NCBI RefSeq assembly: GCF_024346755.1
Contig: NZ_AP024861.1
Location: 248,001-312,000, forward strand
DNA from: Vibrio aerogenes
Lineage (GTDB): Bacteria; Pseudomonadota; Gammaproteobacteria; Enterobacterales; Vibrionaceae
Length of the DNA stretch: 64,000 nt
Reading direction: 5' to 3'
Under the pieces are notes generated by a model. That model did not search any database and was not told where the DNA came from. It saw nothing but the letters and a program-made list of their open reading frames with translations. Shown in pieces: positions 17,896-26,284 of the stretch. The first letter of the stretch is position 1. Every line of letters begins with the position of its first letter. A program made the translations under genes and the position numbers.

Positions 17896-18704
17896 GTCAA
17901 CCCATTCACCTCTGGCTGGCCGAACCCGCTTCATCCCGCTACTGGCTCACAGGGTATCTGCCATTTGAGCAGGCACAGCAACATGCTGCAACCCATGAAA
18001 CACTTCAGGCGGCACTGGCTGATACCGGCGTTTTATTCTCCGGTCCGGCCTTTGCACAGGTGATGGCGATGTCGCCCCGGCTGGTCCGGGCTGAGACCGC
18101 CTGCCAGCTTCCGGCTGAGATCCTCAGTCAGGGCATTGGCCTTGAAAGTCAGGCGGACTATGCCGGTATGCTGGCACATCTGCGCAGCCTGCTGATGGCT
18201 GCCATGGATGGTGAGGAAGTGCTGTTTCGGTTTTATGACCCGCAGGTGCTCTTGCCGATGCTGGCAACCATGGCACAGGATGAAGTGGACTTACTGCTGG
18301 GCAATTTGTCTTGCTTGTGCGGCATCGCAGACAAGGCACCAATCCGTTATCACCGCAGCGAACAGGCTGCTTTTACCCCGCAATCCGCCACCTGGTGGAA
18401 AATTCAGCCTCATCATTTAAAACCGGTGTACAAAACCGATGTGCACGCCCGTTCACTGGAGCGTTACTGGTGGGAGAAAATCCCCGCCACCATGAATCAG
18501 CCCGATGACCCGTATGCCCTGATCCTGAGTGCGCTGGAACAGGCGCAACAGCTGAATTACAGCGATACACAAGCGGAACTGCTGGCATTAAGCACGCTGG
18601 CACAGGAAACCGACACCCCGGCAGAGCAACTGGCCGATGTGTTTTATTTCACCGCGGATGAACGCAATACCCTGTACAGAATCAATAAGGAGAATCAGGC
18701 ATGA
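17892..18704 (+). CDS. DUF4123 T6SS effector adaptor/chaperone
   Basis: A 270-residue DUF4123 protein. In studied systems these proteins (Tap-1/TEC) bind a downstream effector and load it on the upstream VgrG without being secreted. The family core is visible as MDGEEVLFRFYDPQVLLPML and in W/Y-rich segments (HLWLAEP, SATWWKIQP, ERYWWEKIP). It overlaps vgrG upstream and the lipase downstream, each by ATGA, showing strong translational coupling. It is therefore very likely the dedicated loader for the lipase gene that follows. Its C-terminal third is family-variable, where effector specificity is expected. Confidence 0.92.
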   Translation: MSQPIHLWLAEPASSRYWLTGYLPFEQAQQHAATHETLQAALADTGVLFSGPAFAQVMAMSPRLVRAETACQLPAEILSQGIGLESQADYAGMLAHLRSLLMAAMDGEEVLFRFYDPQVLLPMLATMAQDEVDLLLGNLSCLCGIADKAPIRYHRSEQAAFTPQSATWWKIQPHHLKPVYKTDVHARSLERYWWEKIPATMNQPDDPYALILSALEQAQQLNYSDTQAELLALSTLAQETDTPAEQLADVFYFTADERNTLYRINKENQA

Positions 18705-20148
18705 GTGCAACCGGCGCAGGCAGTCACTGCACGACGTGTGAAAAATACGACCACTGGATTGAGCTGGTAGTGGTGGATGAGCACAACCAGAGCTTTGACA
18801 CAGTCAAAGGCACGCTGACCGATGGCAGCGGCAAAAAACACGATATCGAAATCAGCGATCAGCCACTGTTGGTGGAAGGGTTAGCACCGGGGCGGGTGAC
18901 ACTCAGCTTGCAGAAAAAACCATGGCTGAAACAGGCGCAGGCACGCACCCCCAATCAGGCAGACGATGACCCGGTGCAGCAGTGGCTGGATGATAACCCG
19001 ACCGGTCATGAGGCAAGCGAACGTCAGCTGCAGAATGCTACCATGGGTGATTTGATCTCCAAAGGGAAAACCCAGAACACCCTGCCGGAGCGTCACCGGG
19101 CAGGTCAGGCAGGCACACTCAAACTAGCCACGGATAACAGCTATGTGATGAAAATACAGGGCGCGAATTACATCACCCTGCGGCTGGGCATGTTTTTTGA
19201 TGGTACGGCGAATAATACCTATAGTGCGGACTGGGGAAAGCAGCAGCTTGAGAAATACTATAAAAACTGGAAAGCTTTTGATAGTCAGACCCGTGATGAG
19301 ATATCGAAAAAAATACATATACCAGCCAAACTGTTACCGGCAAGCGAACTGACAGATATTTGTTTTCAGTTACCTAAATCAATGATTAAAGCCGATTGTG
19401 GCAGTGCCTGTAATGAGCGAACCAATGTTCAGAAATTGTTTGATTTGTATCAAAATGACTATGTTCAAAAGACTCAGGTGGTCAACTATCCACTTTATAT
19501 TACCGGGATTGGGACCGGTAATGAAACCGCGATTGCCCCGGCAGATGAATCAGAAAAAGTTGGGATGGGGTTGGGAAAAGGAAAGTATGGGGTGGATGCC
19601 AAAGCGTTACACGGTATCGATAACATTGCTAAAATGCTTAAGCAAATTTATGAGGCAGCAGAAGAAAAGCTGTCAGATGGAGAATACGTTGACGGTTTTC
19701 ACAGGATTGAAATCGATGCCTTTGGCTTCAGCCGTGGTGCAGCTGCGGCCCGTAGCTTTATTAACTATGTGCTGGATGGCAAGTTTGGTGAATTTTCGGT
19801 GCGGTTACGGCGGGCTTTAAAAAGAGATAAAATTTATCTGTGTTCAGCATTTGATGTGGCCGACAATCAATATTGTCAGGTGATGTTTGCCGGACTGTTT
19901 GATACGGTTGCAGCAACCGGATTACCCCATAACAATAAAAATCTGCCCGGCCGCTTGTGGCTGGACCCTAAGCGGGTACAGAAAGTCGTACATTTAACCG
20001 CAAATCCCACCACTGAATACCGCTATAACTTTTGCCTGAATCAGGTAAACCCTGCCGGGCATTTTGAGGAGCATGTTTTACCGGGTGCGCATTCAGATTT
20101 AGGCGGCGGCTATTTTGCGACGGCCAGCTTTGAACAAAATGATCCGAT

Positions 20149-20616
20149 ATATGAAAATCAGTTAGTTGCGGAGTTTTCGGATATAACGGAATATGGTGTG
20201 CGCCAGAAGCTGAAAGAAATGCAACAGACTAAAGAAACGATGGGCTGGCCAAAATCTGGTTTTGAACAAGTCATCAGTTATGACGGTTCAAGTAGTTATT
20301 TGTTTGGACATTATATCGGCAGACTCTATTGCCGCCGTGTCGTAGTTGACAATATTTCGCCGGATGACTATTTGCTGCCAGTATATGAAAATCAATTGGT
20401 TGCAGAGCTTTCGGATATAACGGAATATGGTGTGCGCCAGAAGCTGGAAGAAAAACAACGGGCTGAAGAAGCGCTGGGCTGGCCAAGATCCGGCTTTAAA
20501 CAGGTCACCAGCTATGAGGATTCAAACAGCATTTTTGGGGGGGCATCATATCGGTAAACTTTATTGCCGCCGAGTGGTGAATGGCTATCTTTCGCGGGTC
20601 TACCTGCGTTTGATGT
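20149..20616 (+). repeat. Internal tandem duplication in the effector gene (period 234 bp)
   Basis: Copy 1 starts near 20149 and copy 2 near 20383; the offset is exactly 78 codons. Shared protein segments are YENQLVAE, SDITEYGVRQKL, GWP-SGF-QV and GRLYCRRVV versus GKLYCRRVV. A stretch of about 37 bases (coding SDITEYGVRQKL) is the same in both; elsewhere they have diverged. Copy 2 leads into what looks like the native C-terminus. Confidence 0.85.
20537..20543 (+). other. G7 homopolymer at the effector frameshift
   Basis: Seven G's directly after T5. Loss of one G restores the full reading frame, so length change of this tract would switch the C-terminal 150 residues on and off. Confidence 0.8.
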
Positions 20617-21012
20617 ATGGGCTGGCAGAATATCATGGCGTGCCGGTTAAAGATGTTGATGAAATCAAGTGGGATGCCCCTCTATACAGAATTCCAATGG
20701 AATATTCCTCTCTGGAAAACCCTGCAATTGCCCCTTTGCCTTTAGGGACAATGGGAGAGCAAGTGTTAGCTGTAGCCCGTGAAGGGAAAGTATTAGCAGC
20801 ACTGAAAAGTCACCAGACACTCAACCATCTGATGGCATTAAATTTGATTCATCATTCCTCTGCGGTTGGGATAGCCAATAAACCAAATTTTGATAAAACC
20901 CGGAATCAGTATTACAGAGTTGTATATCCGTGTGCTAAAGAAATTAACCTGAAGATTGAGACAGATAAACTGTACCGGGAACACCCAGAGCTAGCAGGAA
21001 AAGAATATTATC

Positions 21013-21816
21013 ATGGTCCTTAAAATCCCTTTCAAACTGAAAATTGGCATCTTACTGGCGATAGTTATTTCGGCCAGCGTTGGTGGTTATGTGGTATATC
21101 ACGATACTGCTTATGCACCAAAGCTGGCTGAAGGAGCTGGACCTTGGAATCTCTATATCAGCATGCCCTCATTATATCCGGTTTTGGTGACCCGGGCATA
21201 CGGTGTAAGTGAAGCAGGAGACTGGACATCACCAACCATTGGTGGAAGCCAATCGTTCAGTCTCTCCAGCCTGAAACATGTTCGGAAAAATTTCCCAGAA
21301 TATGATGGTTATGGATTACCTATTAGCCGCACAGTCAATACAACGCTGACCCAAATGTCGGGTAAGCAAAGTATTCCAGACAGTATCTATTTGTACTGGG
21401 TATCACTGGCTAATCAGCGATTTTTTGTCACCCAATTTAATATTACGCCGGAAATTGTGGCAAAAATGCAACAGGTCCATCGCTGGGGTGAACGAGATTG
21501 TTCACTGAATCATTTCGTATTTGGTTTATTACCGAATGGCCGTGCGAAAGTCTGGCTGACCGGATGCAGGGTGCCTGAATATATCGGAGAAATACCACCG
21601 CAAATGGAGGCAAGAGCTGATAGCAGTGGTTTTGGTAAAGCACACTATAAGAAACTTTATTTTCAGGATATTCAGGAGCGGGCTGAAGCTTTGGGGGTTA
21701 ATTTGTTCCCGGTACCGTGGGAAAAGCTGGAGCGGATCTACACCTATCAAAAAGATGGTAAAGGGGCTTTGCGTAAAGCGAGAAAGCTGAAACAGCAGCA
21801 ACAGGCAGGTAAGTAA
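21013..21816 (+). CDS. DUF2931 membrane-anchored protein, copy 1 (probable effector immunity)
   Basis: A 267-residue protein with an N-terminal signal anchor (about residues 9-28) and a globular, probably periplasmic, domain. Family-like blocks shared by all copies: PWNLYISMPSLYP, DWTSPTIGG, IPDSIYLYWVSLANQRFFVT, FVFGLLPNGRAKVWLTGC and PVPWEKLERIYTYQKDG. The ATG at 21013 overlaps the 3' end of the lipase frame by 11 bases. Position right behind a T6SS lipase and location toward the periplasm, where Tle1 effectors act, point to an immunity role; this is inference. Unlike many DUF2931 proteins it has no lipobox cysteine. Confidence 0.85.
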   Translation: MVLKIPFKLKIGILLAIVISASVGGYVVYHDTAYAPKLAEGAGPWNLYISMPSLYPVLVTRAYGVSEAGDWTSPTIGGSQSFSLSSLKHVRKNFPEYDGYGLPISRTVNTTLTQMSGKQSIPDSIYLYWVSLANQRFFVTQFNITPEIVAKMQQVHRWGERDCSLNHFVFGLLPNGRAKVWLTGCRVPEYIGEIPPQMEARADSSGFGKAHYKKLYFQDIQERAEALGVNLFPVPWEKLERIYTYQKDGKGALRKARKLKQQQQAGK

Positions 21817-21848
21817 GGTTGTCGAGTGAAACCAAGATTCTGATTCAT

Positions 21849-22649
21849 ATGGAATTTAAGGTGCCGTTAAAACTGAAAATTATAGTTTTACTGATTGTTG
21901 TAATCAGTGTTGGTGGATACTCCCTATATCACTATAGTCACAGTGCACCTAAGTTAGCTAAAGGTTCTGCTCCCTGGAATATTTACATCAGCATGCCTTC
22001 GTTATACCCGGTTTACATCACCCAAGCATATGGTATCAGTGAAGTGGAAGATTGGACGTCTCCTATGATGGGGGGCAAACAGTTTATGCGGCGTTCCGGG
22101 TTGAAGTATGTTCGGGAACATTTCCCCAAATATGATGGATATGGATTACCAATAAGCGGCTCAGTTAACTCCGTACTGACCCAAGTGGCAGGTAAAAAGA
22201 GTATCCCGGACAGTATTTATCTGTATTGGGTATCACTGGCGAACTTAAGGTTCTTTGTTACCCGGTTTGATATTACGCCGGAGATTGTGAAAAAAATGCA
22301 ACAAATCCGCCGCTGGGGAAACAGAGAACGGCATTGTTCGTTGAATCAATTTGTGTTCGGTTTATTACCCAATGGGCAAGCGAAAGTTTGGCTGACGGGA
22401 TGCAGGATACCTGAATATATCGGAGAAGTAGCCCCTCTAATGGAAAAAGACCGGGATACCAATGGTTATAATAAAGAAGATTATCATGATTCAGCCATGA
22501 TAAAAGATATTAAAGCGAGAGCTGAAGCTTTGGGGGTTAACTTATTCCCAGTACCGTGGGACAGGCTTGAGCGGGTATATACTTACGACAAAGATGGTGA
22601 ATATGCTTTGCGTAAGGCAAGAAAGCTGAAACGGCAAGCCGGGAAGTAA
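21849..22649 (+). CDS. DUF2931 membrane-anchored protein, copy 2
   Basis: A 266-residue paralogue of copy 1. I chose the ATG at 21849 because MEFKVPLKLKIIVLLIVVIS aligns with the starts of the other copies; an upstream in-frame TTG at 21819 directly abuts copy 1 and would add ten residues. The anchor is followed by YSHSAPKLAKGSAPWNIYISM and the same conserved blocks. The tail is RLERVYTYDKDGEYALRKA, the EFKVP-type variant shared with copy 4. It differs from copy 1 mainly between residues 75-100 and 195-215, which may mark specificity surfaces. Confidence 0.82.
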   Translation: MEFKVPLKLKIIVLLIVVISVGGYSLYHYSHSAPKLAKGSAPWNIYISMPSLYPVYITQAYGISEVEDWTSPMMGGKQFMRRSGLKYVREHFPKYDGYGLPISGSVNSVLTQVAGKKSIPDSIYLYWVSLANLRFFVTRFDITPEIVKKMQQIRRWGNRERHCSLNQFVFGLLPNGQAKVWLTGCRIPEYIGEVAPLMEKDRDTNGYNKEDYHDSAMIKDIKARAEALGVNLFPVPWDRLERVYTYDKDGEYALRKARKLKRQAGK

Positions 22650-22651
22650 GG

Positions 22652-23458
22652 ATGGTCCTTAAAATTCCTCTTAAACTGAAAATTGTCATTGTACTGATCA
22701 TTCTGGCCGGTGTGAGTGGGGTTATGATCTCTCACAATCACGCCAGCGCCCCTAAACTGGCTAAAGGGGCCAGCCCTTGGAAGATTTTTATTAGTATGCC
22801 TTCATTATATCCGGTCTCAGTCACTCAGGCGTATGGTGTTAGTGAGGTGGAAGACTGGACATCGCCAACCATTGGGGGGGGGCAGTTTATGCGTCTGTCC
22901 AGTCTTGAAAACTTAAGGGAGAATTTTCCGGAATATGATGGGTACGGATTACCTTTCAGCCCTTTTGTCAATCCTACTTTGACTCAGGCGTCGGGTAAGA
23001 AAAGTATCCCGGATAGTATTTATCTGTATTGGGTGTCACTGGCGAATCAGCGCTTTTTTGTTACCCGGTTTGATATCACGCCGGAAGTCGTGGCAAAAAT
23101 GCAACAAATTCGTCGTTGGGGAGAAACCAAACAGAGCTGTTCATTACATCATTTTGTGTTCGGTTTATTACCCAATGGGCAGGCGAAAGTCTGGCTGACG
23201 GGATGCCGGGTGCCTGAGTACATCGGAGAAGTAGCCCCTCTGATGGAAGCAAAGGCAGACAGCAACGGTTTTGATAAAGCGTATTATCAGAAAATGTACT
23301 ACACCCAAGATATCAAGGAGCGAGCTAAGGAGCTGGGAGTCGATTTATTTCCGGTACCGTGGGAAAAGCTGGAGCGGATCTATTTTTATCAAAAAGATGG
23401 AAAGGGAGCTTTGCGTAAAGCGAGAAAGCTGAAACAGCAGCAACAGGCAGGTAAGTAA
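22652..23458 (+). CDS. DUF2931 membrane-anchored protein, copy 3 with a G9 tract
   Basis: A 268-residue paralogue closest to copy 1 at both ends (MVLKIPLKLKI start; EKLERIYFYQKDGKGALRKA tail). It starts two bases after the copy 2 stop, so the copies are probably co-translated. Codons for Ile-Gly-Gly-Gly-Gln near residue 77 are written as nine consecutive G's (22874-22882), where the other copies have a mixed sequence. Gain or loss of a G would truncate the protein. Reading frame is open in this sequence. Role inferred as immunity, as for copy 1. Confidence 0.83.
   Translation: MVLKIPLKLKIVIVLIILAGVSGVMISHNHASAPKLAKGASPWKIFISMPSLYPVSVTQAYGVSEVEDWTSPTIGGGQFMRLSSLENLRENFPEYDGYGLPFSPFVNPTLTQASGKKSIPDSIYLYWVSLANQRFFVTRFDITPEVVAKMQQIRRWGETKQSCSLHHFVFGLLPNGQAKVWLTGCRVPEYIGEVAPLMEAKADSNGFDKAYYQKMYYTQDIKERAKELGVDLFPVPWEKLERIYFYQKDGKGALRKARKLKQQQQAGK
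22874..22882 (+). other. G9 homopolymer inside DUF2931 copy 3
   Basis: Nine consecutive G's in the coding strand, a typical slippage-prone tract, currently in frame. Confidence 0.8.
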
Positions 23459-23490
23459 GGTTGTCGAGTGAAACCAAGCTTCTGATTCAT

Positions 23491-24291
23491 ATGGAATTTA
23501 AGGTGCCGTTAAAACTGAAAATTATAGTTTTACTGATTGTTGTAATCAGTGTTGGTGGATACTCCCTATATCACTATAGTCACAGTGCGCCTAAGTTGGC
23601 TAAAGGAGCAGTTCCCTAGGATATTTATATCAGTATGTCCTCATTATATCCGGTCTCTGTCACTCAGGCGTATGGTATTAGTGAGGTGGAAGACTGGACA
23701 TCGCCAACCATTGGCGGGAGCCAGTCTTTGAGTCGATCAAGTCTAAAGCATGTTCGGGAGCATTTCCCAAAATATGATGGATATGGTTTACCCATTAGTG
23801 GTTCTGTTAATACCATGCTGACCCAAGTGGCGAGGAAAAAAAGTATCCCGGATAGTATTTATCTGTATTGGGTGTCGCTGGCGAATCAACGCTTTTTTGT
23901 TACCCGGTTTGATATTACGCCGGAAATCGTGGCAAAAATGCAACAACTTCGTCACTGGGGAAATAGAGAGCTGCATTGTTCGTTGAATCAATTTGTGTTC
24001 GGTTTATTACCCAATGGGCAAGCGAAAGTCTGGTTGACGGGATGTCGGGTACCTGAATATATCGGAGAAGTAGCCCCTCTGATGGAAGGAAAAACCGACA
24101 GCAATGGATTTGATAAAGCATATTATCAGAGAAAGTATTATACCCAAGAAATCAAGGACCGCGCGAAGGCTCTGGGTGTGGATTTGTTCCCGGTACCGTG
24201 GGACAGGCTTGAGCGGGTATATACTTACGACAAAGATGGTGAATATGCTTTACGTAAGGCAAGAAAGCTGAAACAGCAAGCCGGGAAGTAA
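23491..24291 (+). pseudogene. DUF2931 copy 4, interrupted by a nonsense codon
   Basis: The first 42 codons from the ATG at 23491 read like copy 2, then TAG at 23617-23619 stands where copy 2 has the Trp of APWNIYISM (TGG to TAG). The remaining frame is open to 24291 and conserved. A possible restart is the ATG at 23635, which would give 218 residues without the membrane anchor, so it would stay in the cytoplasm and not reach a periplasmic lipase. The first 110 or so bases are almost the same as copy 2, which shows recent duplication. Confidence 0.85.
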
Positions 24292-24293
24292 GG

Positions 24294-24331
24294 ATGGCCC
24301 TTAAAATCCCCCTTAAACTGAAAATTGTCAT
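24294..24331 (+). pseudogene. 5' fragment of a fifth DUF2931 copy
   Basis: Begins with an ATG two bases after the copy 4 stop and matches the first 12 codons of copy 3 (ALKIPLKLKIV), then homology stops sharply after GTCAT at 24331. The frame runs on for 15 unrelated codons to a stop at 24377. It marks the end of the third repeat unit. Confidence 0.8.
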
Positions 24332-24368
24332 ACGACTTGATACCAGCCGTATTGTTTATATAGCATTA

Positions 24369-25410
24369 CTACTGTAATTGTTGAGTGCTTTGCTGCAGGC
24401 TACATCGGATACCATAATAGTGGTATCCGTCTAATTGTGGGACCGAATGCCCACGATCAATTGTTTTATCATCACCTCTATAGACTTTTTCTTTTCCCGA
24501 TTCAGGGCCTTTGGGGTTTAGTTCAGGAGATTTGCTGTAATAATCAGATGAATACCAATCATTAACCCATTCTTTAACGTTGTTTGATAAATCAAAAATG
24601 CCAAGAGGGTTAGCGGGCCATTGTCCTATGTCATTGATGCCGGTGGAGTGATTCCATTCATCCGGTTTGAAATCTCTGTAATGGTTGATTTTTTCATCAT
24701 AGAAAAATCCATCTTGATATTGTAGGTACCCATTGTCAGTAGCGTAATAGAGATTTTTACTATGCTACGGGAAGCATATTCCCATTGTGCTTCGGTTGGT
24801 AAATCAAATGGTAAGTTAGATATTGTATTTAACCACGTACAATAATTTTTTGCTTGGGGCCACCATTAACTTTTGTCGGTTTCTGCTGTGCCCTTTTATA
24901 GAACTTTTGATAGTATGTATCCGTGTGCTTTAACGGTTTCCCATCAACTTTCCACTGAACAAAATATTGATCGAACGGTTGTCCTAATGTTTGAAGATAT
25001 GTATCAAAATTTGCCATTGAAGTTTCATACTTCGATAAAGAATAACTATCCAGTGTGACTTTATGGAGATGGTCGGCACCTGTTTTTTTGCTTGTCAATG
25101 AACTAAGGCATTTAGCCTCCGGCGTCCAGTCCATTCGCTTTACATCTTTTGGGTTACAGGGCGCGTGAAAGTCCCCCATCATGAAGCTGCCACCTTTGAT
25201 AAACACCATATTCTCAATCGCCCTCACTGCTACATCAAGGATTTGTTGTTGCAGCTGATGGTCAAGTTTTGGGTGCTGGGTTTGAATATTTTTAATGATG
25301 GTGTCGATTTGCTGCTGAGAGACACTCTCGCTGCTGGCGGAGAGATCGGAACTTGAGTTGCAGGCTGCGAGCAGTGGTAGCAAACAGAGGGAAAGCCAAC
25401 GGAGTTTCAT
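24369..25410 (-). pseudogene. SUMF1-domain lipoprotein, broken by two frameshifts
   Basis: A formylglycine-generating-enzyme-like (SUMF1) protein with a lipoprotein signal peptide (LLPLLAAC lipobox, Cys about residue 17). The first frame runs from 25410 to 24829 and includes MVFIKGGSFMMGDF, typical of SUMF1 N-termini. It shifts near 24860-24867 into a frame reading WPQAKNYCTWL and LPTEAQWEYASR, then shifts again near 24758-24766 into one reading WPANPLGIFDLSNNVKEWV and ending with HYYGIRC, stop at 24369. All three parts together make a normal SUMF1 domain, so the gene was whole until recently. Each shift fits loss of one base. It converges on the DUF2931 array. Its former role is unknown; such lipoproteins occur near T6SS effector genes. 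Confidence 0.85.
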
Positions 25411-25605
25411 GGAGCATCATCCTGATTATTTTGGTGTTTCTGATGGGCTCAATTGTAATGAAATCAGTGGCTTAAATGTAGTCCGGGGGTAAAAAATCAG
25501 TATTTGCAGTGATTGGTGTGATTTTGGTTCAGGATGTGGATGCGACCATCTTTTAGATAAGTGAAAATGATCAGAGATAATCATTCTCTGATCCGCTCTT
25601 AGATT

Positions 25606-25791
25606 TTAATCTTTATCTGTAGCCTCAATTAACATCCGTCGTTCACTTACCGTCACTCGTAGCGTCTGTTTCACTTCAAAACCGAACTGCTTCATCCAGC
25701 CGCCGGTCACCTGAATCATCGGAATGGCATCCTCATTGTCTGTACCATCATGGGATTGAACCCGGCCAGTGTGTTCATGTAGGTGATACAT
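25606..25791 (-). CDS. SymE-like small protein
   Basis: A 61-residue frame whose central part, IPMIQVTGGWMKQFGFEVKQ followed by TLRVTVSERRMLIEA, fits the SymE family pattern (iP-x-i-x-l-x-G-x-W-l-x-x-x-G-F plus a beta strand ending in L-x-I). SymE of E. coli is an SOS-induced type I toxin with an AbrB-like fold, controlled by an antisense RNA. Here the N-terminal part is short and no ribosome site precedes the ATG at 25791, so it may be a 5'-truncated remnant. Similar small proteins are common beside Rhs and T6SS effector genes. I cannot see an antisense RNA gene with certainty. Confidence 0.55.
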   Translation of the reverse strand: MYHLHEHTGRVQSHDGTDNEDAIPMIQVTGGWMKQFGFEVKQTLRVTVSERRMLIEATDKD

Positions 25792-26284
25792 ATTTAGGAA
25801 TAGTTATTTATCCTCTTTTATTTTTATATGAACTAAATTCAGTAAAAATAATTATTATTTTCAAGCGTAGAAAATAAAATCAATGACTTATTATATAGTT
25901 TGATTTTTAATGAGATATTTGAACCAGAGAATAATTATTACTCACAGCCGTGAAGTTATATAAAGTTTGAATTAAAATATAGCGCAAATATTTTTAATAT
26001 ATAACCAGTTGATATTAAATCAAAAAAACTAATCGCGAACCCGTGTGTATAAAACTGATTTCATTTAAGGGGTATTTCATCAGATGATTTTTGTAACGTA
26101 TAATAATACGTTATTTAAATTAACAATATTATCATTGTGCTTGATATTTATACATTGTGAATGTATCTTGTCCCGGCTTTTTTGGTGTTTAATATATTTA
26201 TCACTTAATGTCAGTAAAAATAGCTGGCAAAGAAAACGATAAACTATTTAATTAACAATGATTTTTGGTATTGGATTTTAGGTA
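25792..26284 (+). other. AT-rich intergenic region before the protease pair
   Basis: About 490 very AT-rich bases with no supportable gene. It probably carries the promoter of the first protease and may be a site of H-NS-type silencing, which is inferred only from composition. Confidence 0.5.

Larger units (their letters stand above)
18701..21023 (+). pseudogene. DUF2235 / Tle1-type T6SS phospholipase effector, frameshifted at a G7 tract
   Basis: The first frame encodes 618 residues ending at 20557; the rest continues in the +1 frame to 21023. With six G's instead of seven at 20537-20543 the two join into one frame of 773 residues, reading FGGHHIGKLYCRRVV across the joint. The alpha/beta-hydrolase parts are present: FFDGTANNT (about 165), GFSRGAAAAR with nucleophile S344, GLFDTV with D401 and PGAHSDLGGGY with H464, the Tle1 (DUF2235) pattern for periplasmic lipid hydrolysis. 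The N-terminal 130 residues are probably the loading region. A 234-bp segment is duplicated in tandem from 20149. The C-terminal frame overlaps the first DUF2931 gene by 11 bases, which supports it as the true 3' end. It may be a decayed gene, a phase-variable gene, a site of slippage or a sequencing error. Confidence 0.88.
21013..24331 (+). repeat. Tandem array of DUF2931 genes, two-gene unit repeated
   Basis: Four full-length genes and a 38-bp fragment of a fifth. Copies 1, 3 and the fragment begin with the VLKIP/ALKIP type N-terminus; copies 2 and 4 begin with the EFKVP type. Starts of copies 1, 3 and the fragment lie at 21013, 22652 and 24294, spacings of 1639 and 1642 bases. The junctions after copies 1 and 3 (…AGGTTGTCGAGTGAAACC…) and after 2 and 4 (GGGAAGTAAGGATGG) are nearly the same. 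This fits duplication of a two-gene block. Confidence 0.88.
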
